NCBI GenBank assembly: GCA_009809945.1
Contig: WTPW01000189.1
Span: 195,214-259,213 of the forward strand
DNA: 64,000 bases
Source: Gigaspora margarita
Taxonomy: Eukaryota > Glomeromycota > Glomeromycetes > Diversisporales > Gigasporaceae
Direction of reading: 5' to 3'
The position numbers and the translations under genes were made by a program. Below, in pieces: positions 28,441-41,659 of this stretch. Below the pieces are notes generated by a model that saw only the letters and a program-made list of their open reading frames with translations, searched no databases and was not told where the DNA came from. Every line of letters begins with the position of its first letter. The first letter of the stretch is position 1.

Positions 28441-30224
28441 AGTAGACAAAATTATATAATTACAACTCTTTCTAATGATTTCTCATACCAACTTTTCCAA
28501 AACACTGATTTATGAAATGAATGATACGTGAGATAATTTTGGGTTTTTTCTAGAACTTTCTTTTAGACATAATCTTCTATTCTTATATGTAAATATAATA
28601 TTTAGGCAAGGCATTTTCTTGTACAGCATTATTCCTTAATATGTAAGCAATTGCAGGCAAATTTGCCTACAATTTTTAGTATAAATTTACTTCTGATTTA
28701 CTTTTTTAAATTTTTTTTATTAAAATTTTAAAAACAAGAATTATATAATAGTATTATTTAATTTTATATTATATAGAAAAATTTTTGGTTTATTTATTAG
28801 CTTAAAATAGGCAATTTTTTAAAAATTATTAATTAGGTTGTGCAAATAAAATTAATTGTTTCTCGTAACATATTATTAAGGTTGAAAGATACCCAGGACC
28901 CAGTTGTTATTGTAAAATATTATATAAAATTTTAAATATGTATATTTTTATTTATTTAATATATAAAAAAACTTTTAATTTTTTCAAAAAAGCACCTGAC
29001 AAGGTTATGAGAAACAATTATATTTGTTTGCATAGCCTTAGTTAAAAAAATTATTTGCTAGTATATAGAAACTATAAATATTAGTTTTAACTTATAATTC
29101 TTAGTACAAAATAAAGCTTATGTAAAAAATAACTTATTTTTGATATAAAAATTTTAATATTTTATTGGAAAAATAAATTTAGTAAGATCTGTATAGATCT
29201 ATAATTTGAATTTTTTTATTATATTTTCTATTTATAATAGCTTGTTATCTAGTAATTGAAATTTAAAATTTTGGCACCATTCAAATTGTCTAAACAAGAT
29301 GAACCAGATGGTACTGAATTGTTAAATTTTAATCATTATATTACAAGTTACAGCTATTAATTCTAAAAACTTAAACAATTTTATAATATATTAATAGAAT
29401 TTAATAATTTGGTACTATTCAATTGTTTCAATAAGATAGTTCCATTTGAACTATCTCATAGAGACAAATCGAATAGCACCAAAATTATTAAATTCTGAAT
29501 AATATAGCACAAGATCATTAAGTTTTTATAAATTTTGGATTACTGTAAACTGTGAATACAAGATCCTCTCATATATCAGACCCACCTCATTTTTTACTAA
29601 TTAATTTCTTTTTTTTACTAATTAATTTTTTTGGTGGAATGAAAGAAACACAGGTTTTGTATCTGGTAGTTTATGATTATAATTATAACTTGTGATCTAG
29701 TAATTAGAATTTAATGATTTTGGTACCATTTGATTTGCTTTGATAAGATGATTCAAATTGTACCAAAATTGTTAAATTCTGATAGCTAGATCACAAGTTA
29801 TTATAATTTTGTAAAAGTAAAATTTGACAAATTTGCTCCAAATTTGTTTTTTTTTTTGACATTCAAAAATTTTTTGATAAATTTAAAAAAAATTTTAAAT
29901 AAAATTACTAAAATATACTTAAATAATTTATATATAAATTATTATATATTATGATATATCATTAATAAATTTTTAGTTTATTCAAAACATTTTAAATATT
30001 TTTTAAAATTTCAGAAATTTGTCTGCAAAACTGTTTAAGGGATATAATTTTTTTTTTTGGTTTCAAAGTGCCCACCTTGGGACTCAGAATATTTTATTCA
30101 AAGGGTGTTAGTTTATAGTGACCCATCACCATAGCGACCTCGTGAATAACCAATTAAAATTACTCACATGATCAAACCAATCATTTACTAAAACAATATA
30201 GTATATATATTTAATAAATATATA

Positions 30225-30444
30225 CTGTAAACTGCCGTATACAAGACTCCTCCAGAGATCAGACCCCCTATGTATTCCCGGGTGTGATCGCAGCTTTTTT
30301 TAAATATCTAGGCTGCACTACTTTTTAAATTTTTCTTTCTAATGATAAAAACTCTCTATGTACTAGACCCAGAGTCTAATACTGTATTAGGTTTTAATTT
30401 GGTGAGGTGTAAGAGACTCAGATCTTTTATACGGCAGTTTACGG
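30225..30444. mobile_element. MITE with CTGTAAACTGCCGTATA ends, TA duplication
   Basis: Inverted ends CTGTAAACTGCCGTATA / TATACGGCAGTTTACGG with TA on both sides. Related partial copies lie at about 29537-29672 and 30600-30740 (gaccca, aggttttgtatctggN shared). Confidence 0.75.
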
Positions 30445-31316
30445 TATTTAATAAATAAAAGTAACAAAGAAAAAAATCAAACTTCGGACTTTAAGCTCAT
30501 TACAAAGCCCCAGTAATTGTAGACCACTATGTAATATAGCTAATGCGAATTGAAGAAACTATATTAATCGAACCTAGATTTCAGACTGCCTATTACTATA
30601 TAAATACAAAATGTGCATACTCTTCAAAGTCTTCTTAGCAACCTGAATGCTCAGTTATATTCTAGACCCAGGGTCTATTATAGGGTTTAAAATTGGCGGA
30701 ATGTAAGAAACCCAGGTTTTGTATCTGGCGATTTACAGTAATATGCTTAAAGGCAAGTATATATTATGATATAGGTCAATGATTATGTAATTAATAAATC
30801 AAATTTATTATCACCTCTATCAAATTTGTGAATACTACAGTATCTAGTTTTTTCTTTATTGCATTCAAATAATCATGCCATTAAATTGATGTGAAATTTA
30901 GGAATTTGCCAGGGTAGCTGACCCCAAAGTTCACTAATAATCGACACATCTACCACATATAATTAATTGATTAATATATGCTACAACTTGTCTCTCCATT
31001 TTTAATCCTATTTAAAAGTAAAATATTATTAGTTGGCAAATATCTCAATGTTATCCGTGAATATGAAATTGAAATATAGAGACCACATCAACAATTAATG
31101 GACGATATAGTAGTAAAGAGAGTGTGAATAAAATTGATTTTTAATTTTAGTAATGATATTCTGGCTGCTATAGTGGTATGTCAATAATTAGTGAACTTTT
31201 GGGTGGCCACCCTGGCAAACTTAATAAATGGGTGTGCTTTAATTTTATCATTAATCAGACCCACCCATTATTTAAATGAATGCTCTAGTTCAAAAAAAAA
31301 AAAAACTTGGATATTT

Positions 31317-31431
31317 ATGTATTGTCACGAAATAACACGCAGGGGTGAAATTACAAATTTTGGCCTAAATTAAGCTTAATTCAGGCCAAACCTCTAAATA
31401 ACGCCCATGTCCGTTATTTCGTGACAATACA
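31317..31431. mobile_element. Short foldback MITE
   Basis: Ends TGTATTGTCACGAAATAAC and its exact inverse; about 115 bp; probably TA-flanked. Confidence 0.7.
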
Positions 31432-31484
31432 GTAAGATGATTCAAACAATACATAATCGAAATGATTAGAAAACTTGTTATACA

Positions 31485-31713
31485 CAGTGTTTAAAATTCA
31501 AAATTGGTTTTATGTTCTCAAAAAGAACATTTTTAATTTCTTAATGTTCTCAGTAAAATTTTAATGTTCTTGATATAGAGAAATTAAAATTTTTTTAATA
31601 TTAAAAGAATTTTTTGAATGTTCTCAAATAGAGAACATATTTTAATAATTTATGTTCTCAAAAATCATATAATGTTCTTTGAGAACACTGAGAACATTGA
31701 ATTTTAAACACTG
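31485..31713. mobile_element. hAT-like MITE, 229 bp, copy 1
   Basis: Ends CAGTGTTTAAAATTCAA and inverse; perfect 8-bp duplication gttataca at 31477-31484 and 31714-31721. The same 229-bp element is at 45284-45512. Confidence 0.9.
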
Positions 31714-31833
31714 GTTATACACAATCTCAATACATAGCTAATCAGAGTTTCTGAAATGAGTTCAATAATAACCAAAGCCTGGTTTCTCTTGGTGTTCTTA
31801 TGTCATCAATTAAATTTGCATGTATAAAATAGG

Positions 31834-32846
31834 TAGTGATGGGTAAATCCCGATTTTTTTAAAAATCCCGCATGGGATGCGGGATCCTGCGCAGGATCTG
31901 CGCGGGATTCGCGGGATCAAGTAGAGTTTCTGATTTTTTCACGATAAATAAATATATATATATAAATCACCGCTAGGAATGTTATTTCTCATTAAAATAA
32001 TAATCATTACTTATAAATCTTACTGCATTTATTACAAATAAAAATGCTTATATAGATTTTGCCTACATTTAAAACATCTAAATCTTATAATTATTAAATT
32101 TATTAATTCAGATTTGCCTTAATTTTCTCAATTTGTTTTTAAATATTATTATATAAAGATATATTCAAAAATTATAATGGCAACAAAGCGATCAAATCAT
32201 ATAAGCGTATAAAAATTTATAAGTAATCAGGCGCATAACCAGGTATAAATGTACTAAAATTTATAAGTGATCAGGTACATACGTACAAAAATTTATAGGT
32301 AACCAGGTTATACACGTACAAAAATTCATAAACGACTCATAAGAAATTCATAATCGGGCTTATCAAATAGTCACTTTTATACTCAATAATCATCTAATAT
32401 CACATAAATGATTGGCTCGAATATTATTTACCTTATCACTCATATTAAATAATCACTGAAATTGGAGTTTTTGCCCATATGGTACACAATATTCTTGATG
32501 TATTATTTATGCAAGAAATNAAAAGTCTAGATTCCCATTTTATTAATACAGTAATGACAATTTAAAAAATTTATTTCAACGTACAGTTTGCACATTATCT
32601 CTGTACGTACGTATATATGTGCAAACGAGAAACAAATAAAAAGTTAATACGTGCATATGTACATCAAATACTAATTAGTCATTGGCCCACTTATGTTAAA
32701 GCTGGCCAGATAATTTGTTAATGCGGGCCAGATGATATGCTAATGCAGGCCAAATAATCTTATATTAAAAATCCCACACACAGGATTTTGAATCCTGTGC
32801 ATCCCACGCGGGATCACGCGTGGATCCCGCGCGTGGCCCATCACTA
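31834..32846. mobile_element. Non-autonomous hAT-like element, 1013 bp
   Basis: Ends TAGTGATGGGTAAA / GGCCCATCACTA; perfect 8-bp duplication aaaatagg at 31826-31833 and 32847-32854. Sub-terminal regions are rich in cgcgggatc/gatcccgcg repeats, common in hAT elements as transposase-binding clusters (known for the superfamily). No transposase frame. One undetermined base at 32520. Confidence 0.88.
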
Positions 32847-32929
32847 AAAATAGGATTAATGAGAAGTGTAATGGTAAATACTAGTATTCATGAATCTAAA
32901 TAGCATACCTTAAAAACGATGATATTATC

Positions 32930-34206
32930 AAGTAGTAATGTGATCCAGATTATATGGATTAGGTAGTGATGTAAACTATTCAAATCCTTATATAGTTAAC
33001 TACAACTAACTATTCAAACTATAGTTAATTGTAGTTAACATAATTATTTATGGTTTGAGTAGTTAGCTACAATTAACTATAGCTTGAATAATTAACTACA
33101 ATTAACTTTAGTTTGAGTAGTTAACTACAACTATAGTTTGGTAGTTAACCACAAATAATTATAGTTTGAGTAGTTTAACTACAATTGTAGTTTGAGTAGT
33201 TGGTCAACAATATATGTACAGATGATACAGATTATGGATTTAAAACAGTTATTCAGATTGCTGATCAATGGATTACACCACTATTATCAAGAACTTGAAC
33301 AGATTACTTAGGTTCTGGTGAGCCACTATTGGTTAATGAATGAGACAGATGATGTAAATTAATACGATTAATATGTGTTTCTTATACTCACTAAAGATGA
33401 ATAAATGGAAATAAGAGAAATGTATAGTGGTAAATGGCCAATAAATTTGAATAAATAAATGACTAAGATGAATTGGACAAAGTAATCTTGATTATTATTA
33501 TCGAAACGGTATAATCGTTGAATAGGGTGAATATAGAGCATCTATTTATTATCAAAAATCAGCAAATATATATATAGTGATGGAACAAAAAATCTTGTTA
33601 ATTATTATCACAATGACGTTAGAGTCAGAATATATGAATATGAGGCATCCTCTTGTTCCTGAAAATCTATGATATGAATTGTGCTGAAGAAATTGGAAAG
33701 GTTAGTACTGCTAAGATGAGAAGTGCTAATAAAATGCACAATTCTGGATGATGCAGAATTGAAAGGAATGAATATAATAGAATATCAACTGATTTTGCTA
33801 ATGGTATTAGGCTAAGATCATTTGTATTGAACCTTGTGGACTTAATGATAATTTGTTGGTGGTGGATGGTTAAAAAATATATGGAGAAATGTTAAACAAA
33901 TTAATAGTAGTAGTATGTGGTTGATAATGTTGATGTGAATTATGAAATTAAAAGGTGATATTAGTATTATGACAAATAAGGAGATAAAAAAAGATATTTG
34001 TAAATTTTGTAAATGTGAAATCTTACTAAAAATAAGATATTACTTGTAAGTAGTGATTGCAAAAGGTTCGGAAGTTTAAGAATGATGACTTTTTTGTTGA
34101 TCTTTTCTAGTCAAAACTGAATTTTACTATGAGGCAAACTACGAACATAAATATGGTTAGAAGCATAGAAATGAAGAGGAAATTGGTGAAATGTATAATA
34201 GACGTT
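32930..34206 (+). pseudogene. Repeat family X, copy A, with decayed Sel1-like repeats
   Basis: Begins with AGTTAACTACAATTAACTAT-type tandem repeats (about 32970-33200), then sequence that in places reads as Sel1-like repeats on the plus strand: about 33535-33660 gives ASIYYQKSAN and then DGTKNLVNYYHNDVRV in another frame. Sel1 repeats normally mediate protein contacts and are very numerous in Glomeromycotina (family knowledge). Stops and frameshifts show it is dead. The LTR-like family 2 follows directly. Confidence 0.55.
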
Positions 34207-35215
34207 TGTGAAGGGCGTCGAACCCACATATATATATATCTCTATTTTTTTGATTTTTTATTATATTTTTTTTTCTTTCCACCTTCATTATTATAATTGT
34301 CTTTTTGCTATACTATAGTAATAAGACGATTAGTATCTAAGTTTTGAACTAAGCCCCAAATTACCTGCTCCATACCTTATTTAGTTACTTTGCGACAATT
34401 GATCACAATAATATTAATGTTATTTATCGCCTAAGTTATATTTGTTGTATTAATTGCACTTGTTGCATTAATGTCATTTATCACCTTAGTGACCTTTATT
34501 ACTTTAATATCATTTTTCGCTGTACTAGAAACCTGTAATTGAATGAGATGTAAAAGTATAAAAGAAGTGCATTTGGCACTTGGAAAATAAAGACAGAGAG
34601 AAGAAGTGAATAGCTCAGTAGAGTGTTAAAACCTTCAAAATCAGAGTAGAAGCGTTGACTCTAAGTAGTTAAGATACTTATCTCTAAGTTTTGCCCATAA
34701 TCAATCGTCCCGTTGTACTTTTCTTGTCCTCATTACTATTAAAAAGCCTTTTCAAATACCTTTGTTGAGATATAACCTTCAGAATTAGAATAAAAGTGTT
34801 ACGCTTCAAAAATTACTTCTAAAACACTTTAACAAAAGTATAAAAATAGTAGCTACCCCTTTAGCAAAAACTGAGTCGCCCTATGTTGAAATTATCAAAT
34901 ACCGTATACTTCCAAAATTAAGCACCCCCTGAAAATAAGCACCCCCACATCCTATATTCACCCGAAATTAAGCACCTCTTTAAATAGTTACTAGGCTAAA
35001 AACCAGTTAAAACCAGTTTGCATCAGTCACATGATATACTGAAAATAAGCACCCATATAATAAAAAAAGGGTGCTTAATTTCGGAAGTATACGGTACTCA
35101 TAGTTATTGTTTGACCCAAATTTTTCATTCAAATAAAATAAAAGTAAGAGAATTAGTAATCAATCAATAAATCGTTTTTATAAGAATTCATAATCTAATT
35201 AAAACATTGATTATA
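34207..35215 (+). repeat. LTR-like repeat, family 2, copy A
   Basis: Starts TGTGAAGGGCGTCGAACCC. Includes promoter/leader-like sequence (cacttggaaaataaagacag) and matches 41660-42485 on the other strand throughout. The start resembles the LTR at 48824 (TGTGAAGGTATCAAGTC), so the families are related. A TA-type MITE (34902-35094) interrupts it. The far boundary near 35215 is where copies A and B diverge. Confidence 0.65.
34902..35094. mobile_element. MITE in LTR family 2, with empty site in copy B
   Basis: Ends CCGTATACTTCCAAAATTAA and inverse; TA at 34900-34901 and 35095-35096. Copy B near 41785 has a single TA at the same place. Confidence 0.88.
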
Positions 35216-35587
35216 AGAGAAGATTCGGGTTTAATATTTGAATATATTAGGTTCTTGTATCGTGTTTGGGCCTGTCAACTATAAAAAGTTTTGGCTTGTA
35301 ACAAATTAAATTTTTTGTAAATATATTAATTTATAAACTTCTTAATACAAAGTTTCATCATTTTCTAGCAGCTCAGTAATATTATTAATTGGTTTATATG
35401 TAATTACAGTAATCATGCAGTGTTTATTTTTCACAGTGCATGCATGTGCGCACACATGTGTAGATCCAATCAAATTGCTTTATTTCAAAATTTGATTAGA
35501 TCCGCACAGATGCGGGTACATAAAAAATAAACAATCATGGGTAAATCCATAAAAATTACCCAATCAAACGATAATATGCCGATCTTT

Positions 35588-36776
35588 TGTTTATCTTTTA
35601 TTTCAAGGTATATAAAAATCATTTTTTACTCTTTTACTTACTAATTACCTTTTCCTCTATTATTTCCTTTATTATTTACTTCCCTTTTCTTTTTGATACT
35701 GCACTATTTTTTTTTGATACTGCGCTTTCTTTTCTGATACTACATTTTTTTTATTACCCATTTTTCTTATAGTCAGTAGCAGATGTATTGTAATTTTTTG
35801 GAATATTTTAATGTTCTTTGAGAATACCCAACCAAGTTTTATACCTTTGATTCCAATTATCCAAAGAACATTCAAGAATATTACAGCATATTCATTATTG
35901 GCTATAAATGATTTTTTTATGTTCCTTTCGAGCAGGACACGTTTTGGCAACTTGAACTTTAAAGCATAAAAATGACAAGCGGCAAAGGTTATTTAATCAG
36001 TTTTTTGCTCGAATAACTGAGGTTTGACAAAATTCCCAGCTCACTTGAGTTTTCGCGAGTTCTTTGTCAAAACAATTTTTTTTTCTTGTGTTCCTATCGA
36101 GCAGGTCACGTTTTCGTCAACATGAACATTAAAGCAATAACTAACAAGTGGCAGGGTTATCTAATCAGTTCTTACTCAAGGAATCTGACGTTTGATAAAA
36201 TTTCTAGCTCACTTGAGTTTTTGCCAGTTCTTTGTTGCGACATTCCCTAGTCATAGGATACACCTCTACGCAGTGACTAGGATGAGTAAATTTTTTTTTG
36301 TTGTTTTTTTTTTGTTGAAACAAAGTATCCTAATAAAGAAAAATAAAGAAATATATATCATTATTAATAATATATTAATGTTGTGAAATATTGTATAGAA
36401 ATAATGTAAAAATTAGTTGTATTTTTAAAATTGAACGATCTTTAAAATGATAAAAATATATTTTACCATATGTGTACTCTAATGTACAAGGCACATATAG
36501 TAAAGAACAATAATTTTTAGAAGACCAATTCCCATAAATATTGATACGCATGCATGCATACATATACACTTAAGATATCATGATTAAATATTAAATATAT
36601 AATTCACTTTATTGTTTGCTACAGAACAAAGCAACAGCACACAAAAAGAAAGAAAAAAAAAACTGAAATAGAACAAAAAAAAAAGACAAAACAGCAAAGT
36701 AAGAACAGTAAAAACAGGAACTCCTTTTAACATATTTTAGCTACAATACAATCTACGATCTTACTTTTATTTTAGC
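35588..36776 (+). repeat. 5' non-coding part of MULE copy 1
   Basis: Matches 57060-57690 and 55900-56285 in inverse orientation. Contains a tandem duplication of about 160 bp (35920-36070 and 36085-36240: gttcctttcgagcaggacac… / gttcctatcgagcaggtcac…, each ending gagttNtcgcgagttctttgt-like). Such sub-terminal repeats are usual in Mutator-like elements. Short open frames here are not credible genes. Confidence 0.65.
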
Positions 36777-37846
36777 AAAAAAAATTAAAATAAATGAGCC
36801 AAACAGTATAGATATAGAACTCGAGGTGTCAAACAATCAAAATATTGAACCTGAGATGTCAGATAATCAAGATACAGAATTTGAAGTGCCAGAAAGTGAG
36901 GATATTGAATATGAAATATTAGACAATTATGACGCAGAACTTGAGATACTAGCAGCATATGATAGTATCAACGATCTTTCTGATATTGATAAGTAAAAAG
37001 ATAGTTGTGTTTTATTTCTATATTTATTTTTTTTTCTCATTTACTTATCACTGTTTTTAAGTTTTGATAAGACTGAAGAGCTTTTTATTGGCAAAACATT
37101 TCTGAACTAGGATCAAGTAGCAAAATTTATGAAGAAATATGCTGCTTCGAAAGGCCATAGAATACGAATCGTTGGTAGTAGAAGAGTAAACACCAAAACT
37201 CACCAAGTATTAAAATAGATATATTTGTGCTATCATTCTGGCAAGCCAGCAAAGTCAAGGAGTGTATCTTGTCAGGTAGAATGCCCGTGGAGAGTTAATT
37301 TTTGGTTTAAAAATAACAAGGATTGTCCTGTGGTTACGCCTTTTAATGACCAACATGTTGGTCATCAGCTTAATCCATTAGCAAAATGCTACAATCCAAT
37401 ACTGCGAAAGTTACCAAAAAATATTATAGATGAAATTCGTTTTTTAATAGTTACTGCAAAGGCAGACGCAACTATGAAATATAGAATAATTCAAGAAGTA
37501 TAACATTAGAATACATCGACCAGATCTGTATAATGCAATTAAGATGTTTCGACATGATTCTGCGCTAGGTGAAAATGATACAGGAATGTTATTAAAATGA
37601 CTTTATGAAAAAAAATCAAAGTTCCCCGATGGTTTATTTCAATAGAATTTGATCCAGTTACTTCGTCTTTAACTCACCTTTTCTGGATGAGTTCAGAACA
37701 GCAGATTTTATAGTTACATTACTATAATGTAATAATACATGATAATACATGCAAAACCAACTGCCATAATCACCCTTTGTCCATTTTTCTTATGCCTGAT
37801 AATAATCTAAAAACACGAATTGTGGCTCAAGCCATTGTTTGCACAA
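36777..37846 (+). pseudogene. FAR1/MULE transposase, 5' part, copy 1 (truncated)
   Basis: An acidic exon (36777 to about 36995; SNNQNIEPEMSDNQ, ESEDIEYEILDN) ends at a GTAAAA donor. After the intron, codons from 37069 read GKTF and then DQVAKFMKKYAASKGHRIRI; the 37225-37503 frame continues with a FAR1-type DNA-binding domain (VECPWRVNFWF, NDQHVGHQLNPLAKCY). Beyond 37503 stops appear. The frame is lost at about 37840 where the truncated hAT-like element begins. The DDE part is missing. Same gene as 46249-55700 on the other strand. Confidence 0.75.
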
Positions 37847-37847
37847 G

Positions 37848-38744
37848 ATTTTTAATATAAGATTATCTGGCCTGCGTTAGCATATCATATGGCCCGCATT
37901 AATAAAACATCTGGCCTGCTTTAACATAAATGGGCCAATTCCTAATTAGTATTTGATGTACTTACATAAAAATATTACAGTATTATACACACATTAACTT
38001 TTTTTGTTCCACATATATACATACGTACAGAGATAATACGCAAACTGTACGTTGAAATACATTTTTAATTGTTATTATTAATAAAGTGGGAATTTAGACT
38101 TTTAATTTCTTGCATAAAATAATACACCAAGAATATTGTGTACCATATGGGCAAAAATCTCCAATTTCAGTGATTATTTCATATGAGTGATAAGGTTAAA
38201 TAAATTCGAGCCAATTATTTATGTGATTTGATGATTATTGACTATTTGATCAGAAATTATAAGCTCAATTATGAATCTCTTATGTATCGTTTATGATTTT
38301 TGGCATGTATATTACCTAGTTATAAATTTTTGTACGTATGCACAGTACTTAATCACTATAAATTTTAGTATATTTATACCTGATTATACACCTAATTACT
38401 TATAAATTTTTATACGCTTATGATTTGATCACTTTGTTACCATTATAATTTTAATATGTATTTATGTAATAATATTTGATAAAATTAAGGCAAATCTGAA
38501 TTGATGAATTTAATAATTATAAGATTCAAATGTTTTAAAAGTAGGTAAAGTCTATATAAGCATTTTTATTTGTAATCAATGAATAAAATTTATAAGAAAT
38601 GATTATTATTTTAACGATTCCTCGTGATGATATATATAAAATATATATTTATATATATTTATTAATCGAGAAAAATCCAGAAACTCTACTCGATCCCGTG
38701 AATCCCATGCGGAATTTTAAAAAATCAGGATTTGCCTATCACTA
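37848..38744. mobile_element. Second copy of the 1-kb hAT-like element, inverted and truncated
   Basis: Matches 31834-32846 in opposite orientation (shared ggcctgcNttaNcat, gtacgtttgcac-like and gcatgggatt blocks). It keeps the CCTATCACTA end at 38744 but lacks the other end, where it abuts the broken FAR1/MULE reading frame near 37840. Confidence 0.8.
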
Positions 38745-38749
38745 GCCTT

Positions 38750-40110
38750 ATTATTATTTTTTTAAAATTAATTGTAAATAGTGTATAATGTGATTATTGA
38801 CATAAGTTTACACTCAAATATCTGTTCAGAGTTATTTAAGGTTATAAGGTTTAGATATTAAATCTGATCGAGTTCGAATCTGAATTTAAAAGTTCTGATT
38901 AGCCTTAATTATTAATATAAGATTAAATATAGTAAATATGGAGTAGTAGATTAGAGAGGAAAGTTGTTTATTTTTTTTTTATTATTATTTTTTTTTAACT
39001 AATATTCATTTCACCAACAATTTCTTCATTGATACCACATTTCGTCGACAATTACTTCATAGACACCACATTTCACTGACAAGTTCAATTTTACTGACAG
39101 TTTATTTCATCAAAGCTCATTCACCAACAACGTAATTCAGGATTAAAGTTAGTATGCTTTATAAAAAAAACTTGTCAGTGAAATGAGCTTTGGTAAAATG
39201 AACTGTCAGTATAATGAACCTGTCAGTGAATAATTGTTGGTAAAATATGTTCTATAAAGTAATTGTCAGTAAAATAATATGGACTCTAGTAGTAATCTAT
39301 AAAAATTTAGCAGGTACTAGTATTATTGAAATGGGAAAGTGATTTATGCTAGATATAAGTATGGATTAATTATAATACCTAAGTTGAGTAATTTTCAATT
39401 ATCGATGAATGTAATGATTTGAATTAAGAATAACCACTTATTATAATTGGTGTATTTACTTGGCTTTTTTCAAAGACCTGTTCTACCTTTTTTTTATATA
39501 AAATATAGTGATAGCAAAAATCATAACATTAGATATTCGTGTCAATTTTATGGATATAGCAAGAACTAGTGATATGATTTGGATCATATGGATTAGGTAG
39601 TGATATAAACTATTCAAATCTGTATAATACAGTTTATACAAAATCGATATCTGTATTCATACGGATTTGAACTGCAATTTGCAGTTAGAAAATAGTAGAT
39701 TATAGTTTGCATAGTTAACTATAATCCGTATAGCTTTAATAGTTAACTACAGCTATAGTTTTCACAGTTAACTATAATTATTTATAGTTTGAGTAGTTAG
39801 TTAACTACAATTAATTAACTATAGTTTGAATAGTTAACTACAATTAACTATTCAAACTATATTTGTAGTTAACTATAATTATTTGTGGTTTGAATAGTTA
39901 GCTACAATTAACTATAGCTTGAATAATTAACTACAATTAACTATAGTTTGAGTAGTTAAACAATTAACTATAGTTTGGTAGTTAACTACAAATAATTATA
40001 GTTTGAGTAGTTTAACTACTATTAGCTGTAGTTCGAGTAGTTGATCGGCAATATATGTTGGATTGCTGATTAACGGATCAATCACACCACATTTATTTAG
40101 AACTTTCGGA
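38750..40110 (+). repeat. Repeat family X, copy C
   Basis: Plus-strand match to 44330-45965: aattgtaaatagtgtataatg block, aNttNatttcaNNNacaa repeats (39000-39280), then AACTATAGTTAATTGTAG tandem repeats (39660-40045). Ends soon after tgttggattgctgattaacgg. Copies B and C form a large inverted repeat separated by about 4 kb. Confidence 0.65.
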
Positions 40111-40353
40111 TTCATTGATATTAAGGGAAGTTATTCAAAGTTCATGAATTTTTTCTTATTTAATTGGTTTTAAGTTTATGAGTTTGACCTCATATATTTT
40201 TACCATTACACTTTGAATCACCAATATCTACTTCGACATCAAACGTTGAGAAGGGTTCGACTACTTAAACTAAACATCTCTTATAATAATACAAGGTAAT
40301 CGAATACTCCAAAAATGGATGGCATCGATCGAGGCATGGAAAATTTGGTCCAG

Positions 40354-41141
40354 TGTGAGAGTAAAAACAATACTTTACTTCTAACTATATCAACTACACA
40401 CTACTAACACTAACTAAATCAACTCAACCTGACACTCAAGACTTCTAAACCTTGAATTGGCAAGCAGAAAGAGGTGTGGAAGATTTGGTCTGGGTCTCAA
40501 GGTTTGGATAGTCTTGGAAGGCAGGGATAGATTTAGTTCGAATAACTAGGGTCAAATCAGGTTCACAATTATGTCACGAGACTCTAATAAGAGGTCATGG
40601 GATTTATACTTCAATACAGATTTACATATCACAAAAGTATCGCTTTATAATGATAACAGTTTATTTATTATCTATCAGGAGGGTTACTAACTTATAACAC
40701 TTCTACTCTAATTTCAAAGGTTATGAACTCTACTGGAGTTCTTCTTTTCTGTAGCCACAAAAGCTGTCTTGCTCAAAGACAAGAGACATAATATTTATAC
40801 ATTTTACATTTCTGTACTTGATACAGGTTTTATGGCAAAACTAATAGTTGAATTAACCAATTTGACATATCAGACCGATCTGACATATCGGACCGATCTG
40901 GCATATTGGAACGATCTGCCAGATTGGAACGATCTAACTGAAATACCATATCTGCACTTGTCAAACCAGATTAAACAAGTAATTTCATTTACTATACTAT
41001 GAAGCTACAGTACTATGTATATACGGGGGCTATGTCATCTCTTACTAAATATACATATTGACTACAAATAGAAGTCTAAAATGATAATTGGGATAGAATA
41101 ATAATAAAAATATAAAATTGGCGTGACTTTACACCTTCACA
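40354..41141 (-). repeat. Solo LTR of the family at 48824
   Basis: Inverse copy of the 48824-49613 LTR: ends TGTGAGAG…/…CCTTCACA, with the same taacacttctactctaattt block and the tandem gatctgNcatatcggac region. No internal region on either side, so it is a solo LTR; flanks tccag and ctagg are not a clear duplication. An open frame at 40769-41002 is a by-product of the tandem repeat. Confidence 0.75.
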
Positions 41142-41348
41142 CTAGGTCTTTTAGAGTTTTGGTCTTGTAGAGTTACTGCTGGGTCTCAGATAAGTTTTCT
41201 TTACTTGCAGGGGTCATGTTTGGGTCAAATAATTGTTTATTCCAACACTAATATCTCTTCTTCGTCTTTAGTTCAGGTCTACCATCACGGGAATCAGTAT
41301 TAATCAACAATGTGAAGTCACGGGAATCAATTGTTCTTCTAAAATAGG

Positions 41349-41640
41349 GGGTCCTTAAAGCGGAGCAGATCACGTAACATGCCGTTTTTACTGTTTTTCA
41401 TTAACTTTAGGGTTAGGGCCCACTTTAGATTAGAGTTAGAGAAGTTTCTATAAGTAAAATTACCTCCCCACTATTTTTTGTTAATGCTCCAAAGTGGGTT
41501 TAGACTATAGTTTCTTCTATTTTTCACATTTTTCTCTTTTTTTTGCTTGTTTTGCTTTGTCGGGCTGATCTGGGATCATCAAATTTTAACAATTTGATTG
41601 GTTAATTATGACGTAATCTGCTCTGCTTTAAGGGATCCCC
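41349..41640. mobile_element. hAT-like MITE, 292 bp
   Basis: Ends GGGTCCTTAAAGCGGAGCAG and an inverse version; perfect 8-bp duplication aaaatagg at 41341-41348 and 41641-41648. A related element lies at about 9130-9480. Confidence 0.85.
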
Positions 41641-41659
41641 AAAATAGGAAATCTGAGTA

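Larger units (their letters stand above)
24300..31480. other. Gene-free repeat field
   Basis: Apart from the entries listed separately, this stretch has AT-simple repeats (25686-25985, 26935-27100), T-rich tracts (a run of more than 35 T near 26740-26777), F1 foldback arms (27110-28440), palindromes with ttggtaccattcaa (29260-29800), a short repeated cat(t/c)accat(g/a)g(t/c)gacct block (26222, 30127), and TA-type MITEs. Open frames here are short and repeat-derived. No gene supported. Confidence 0.6.

Noticed and set aside
40769-41002. Plus frame of 77 codons with LTYRTDLAYWNDL repeats
   Set aside because: Translation of the tandem repeat in a solo LTR.
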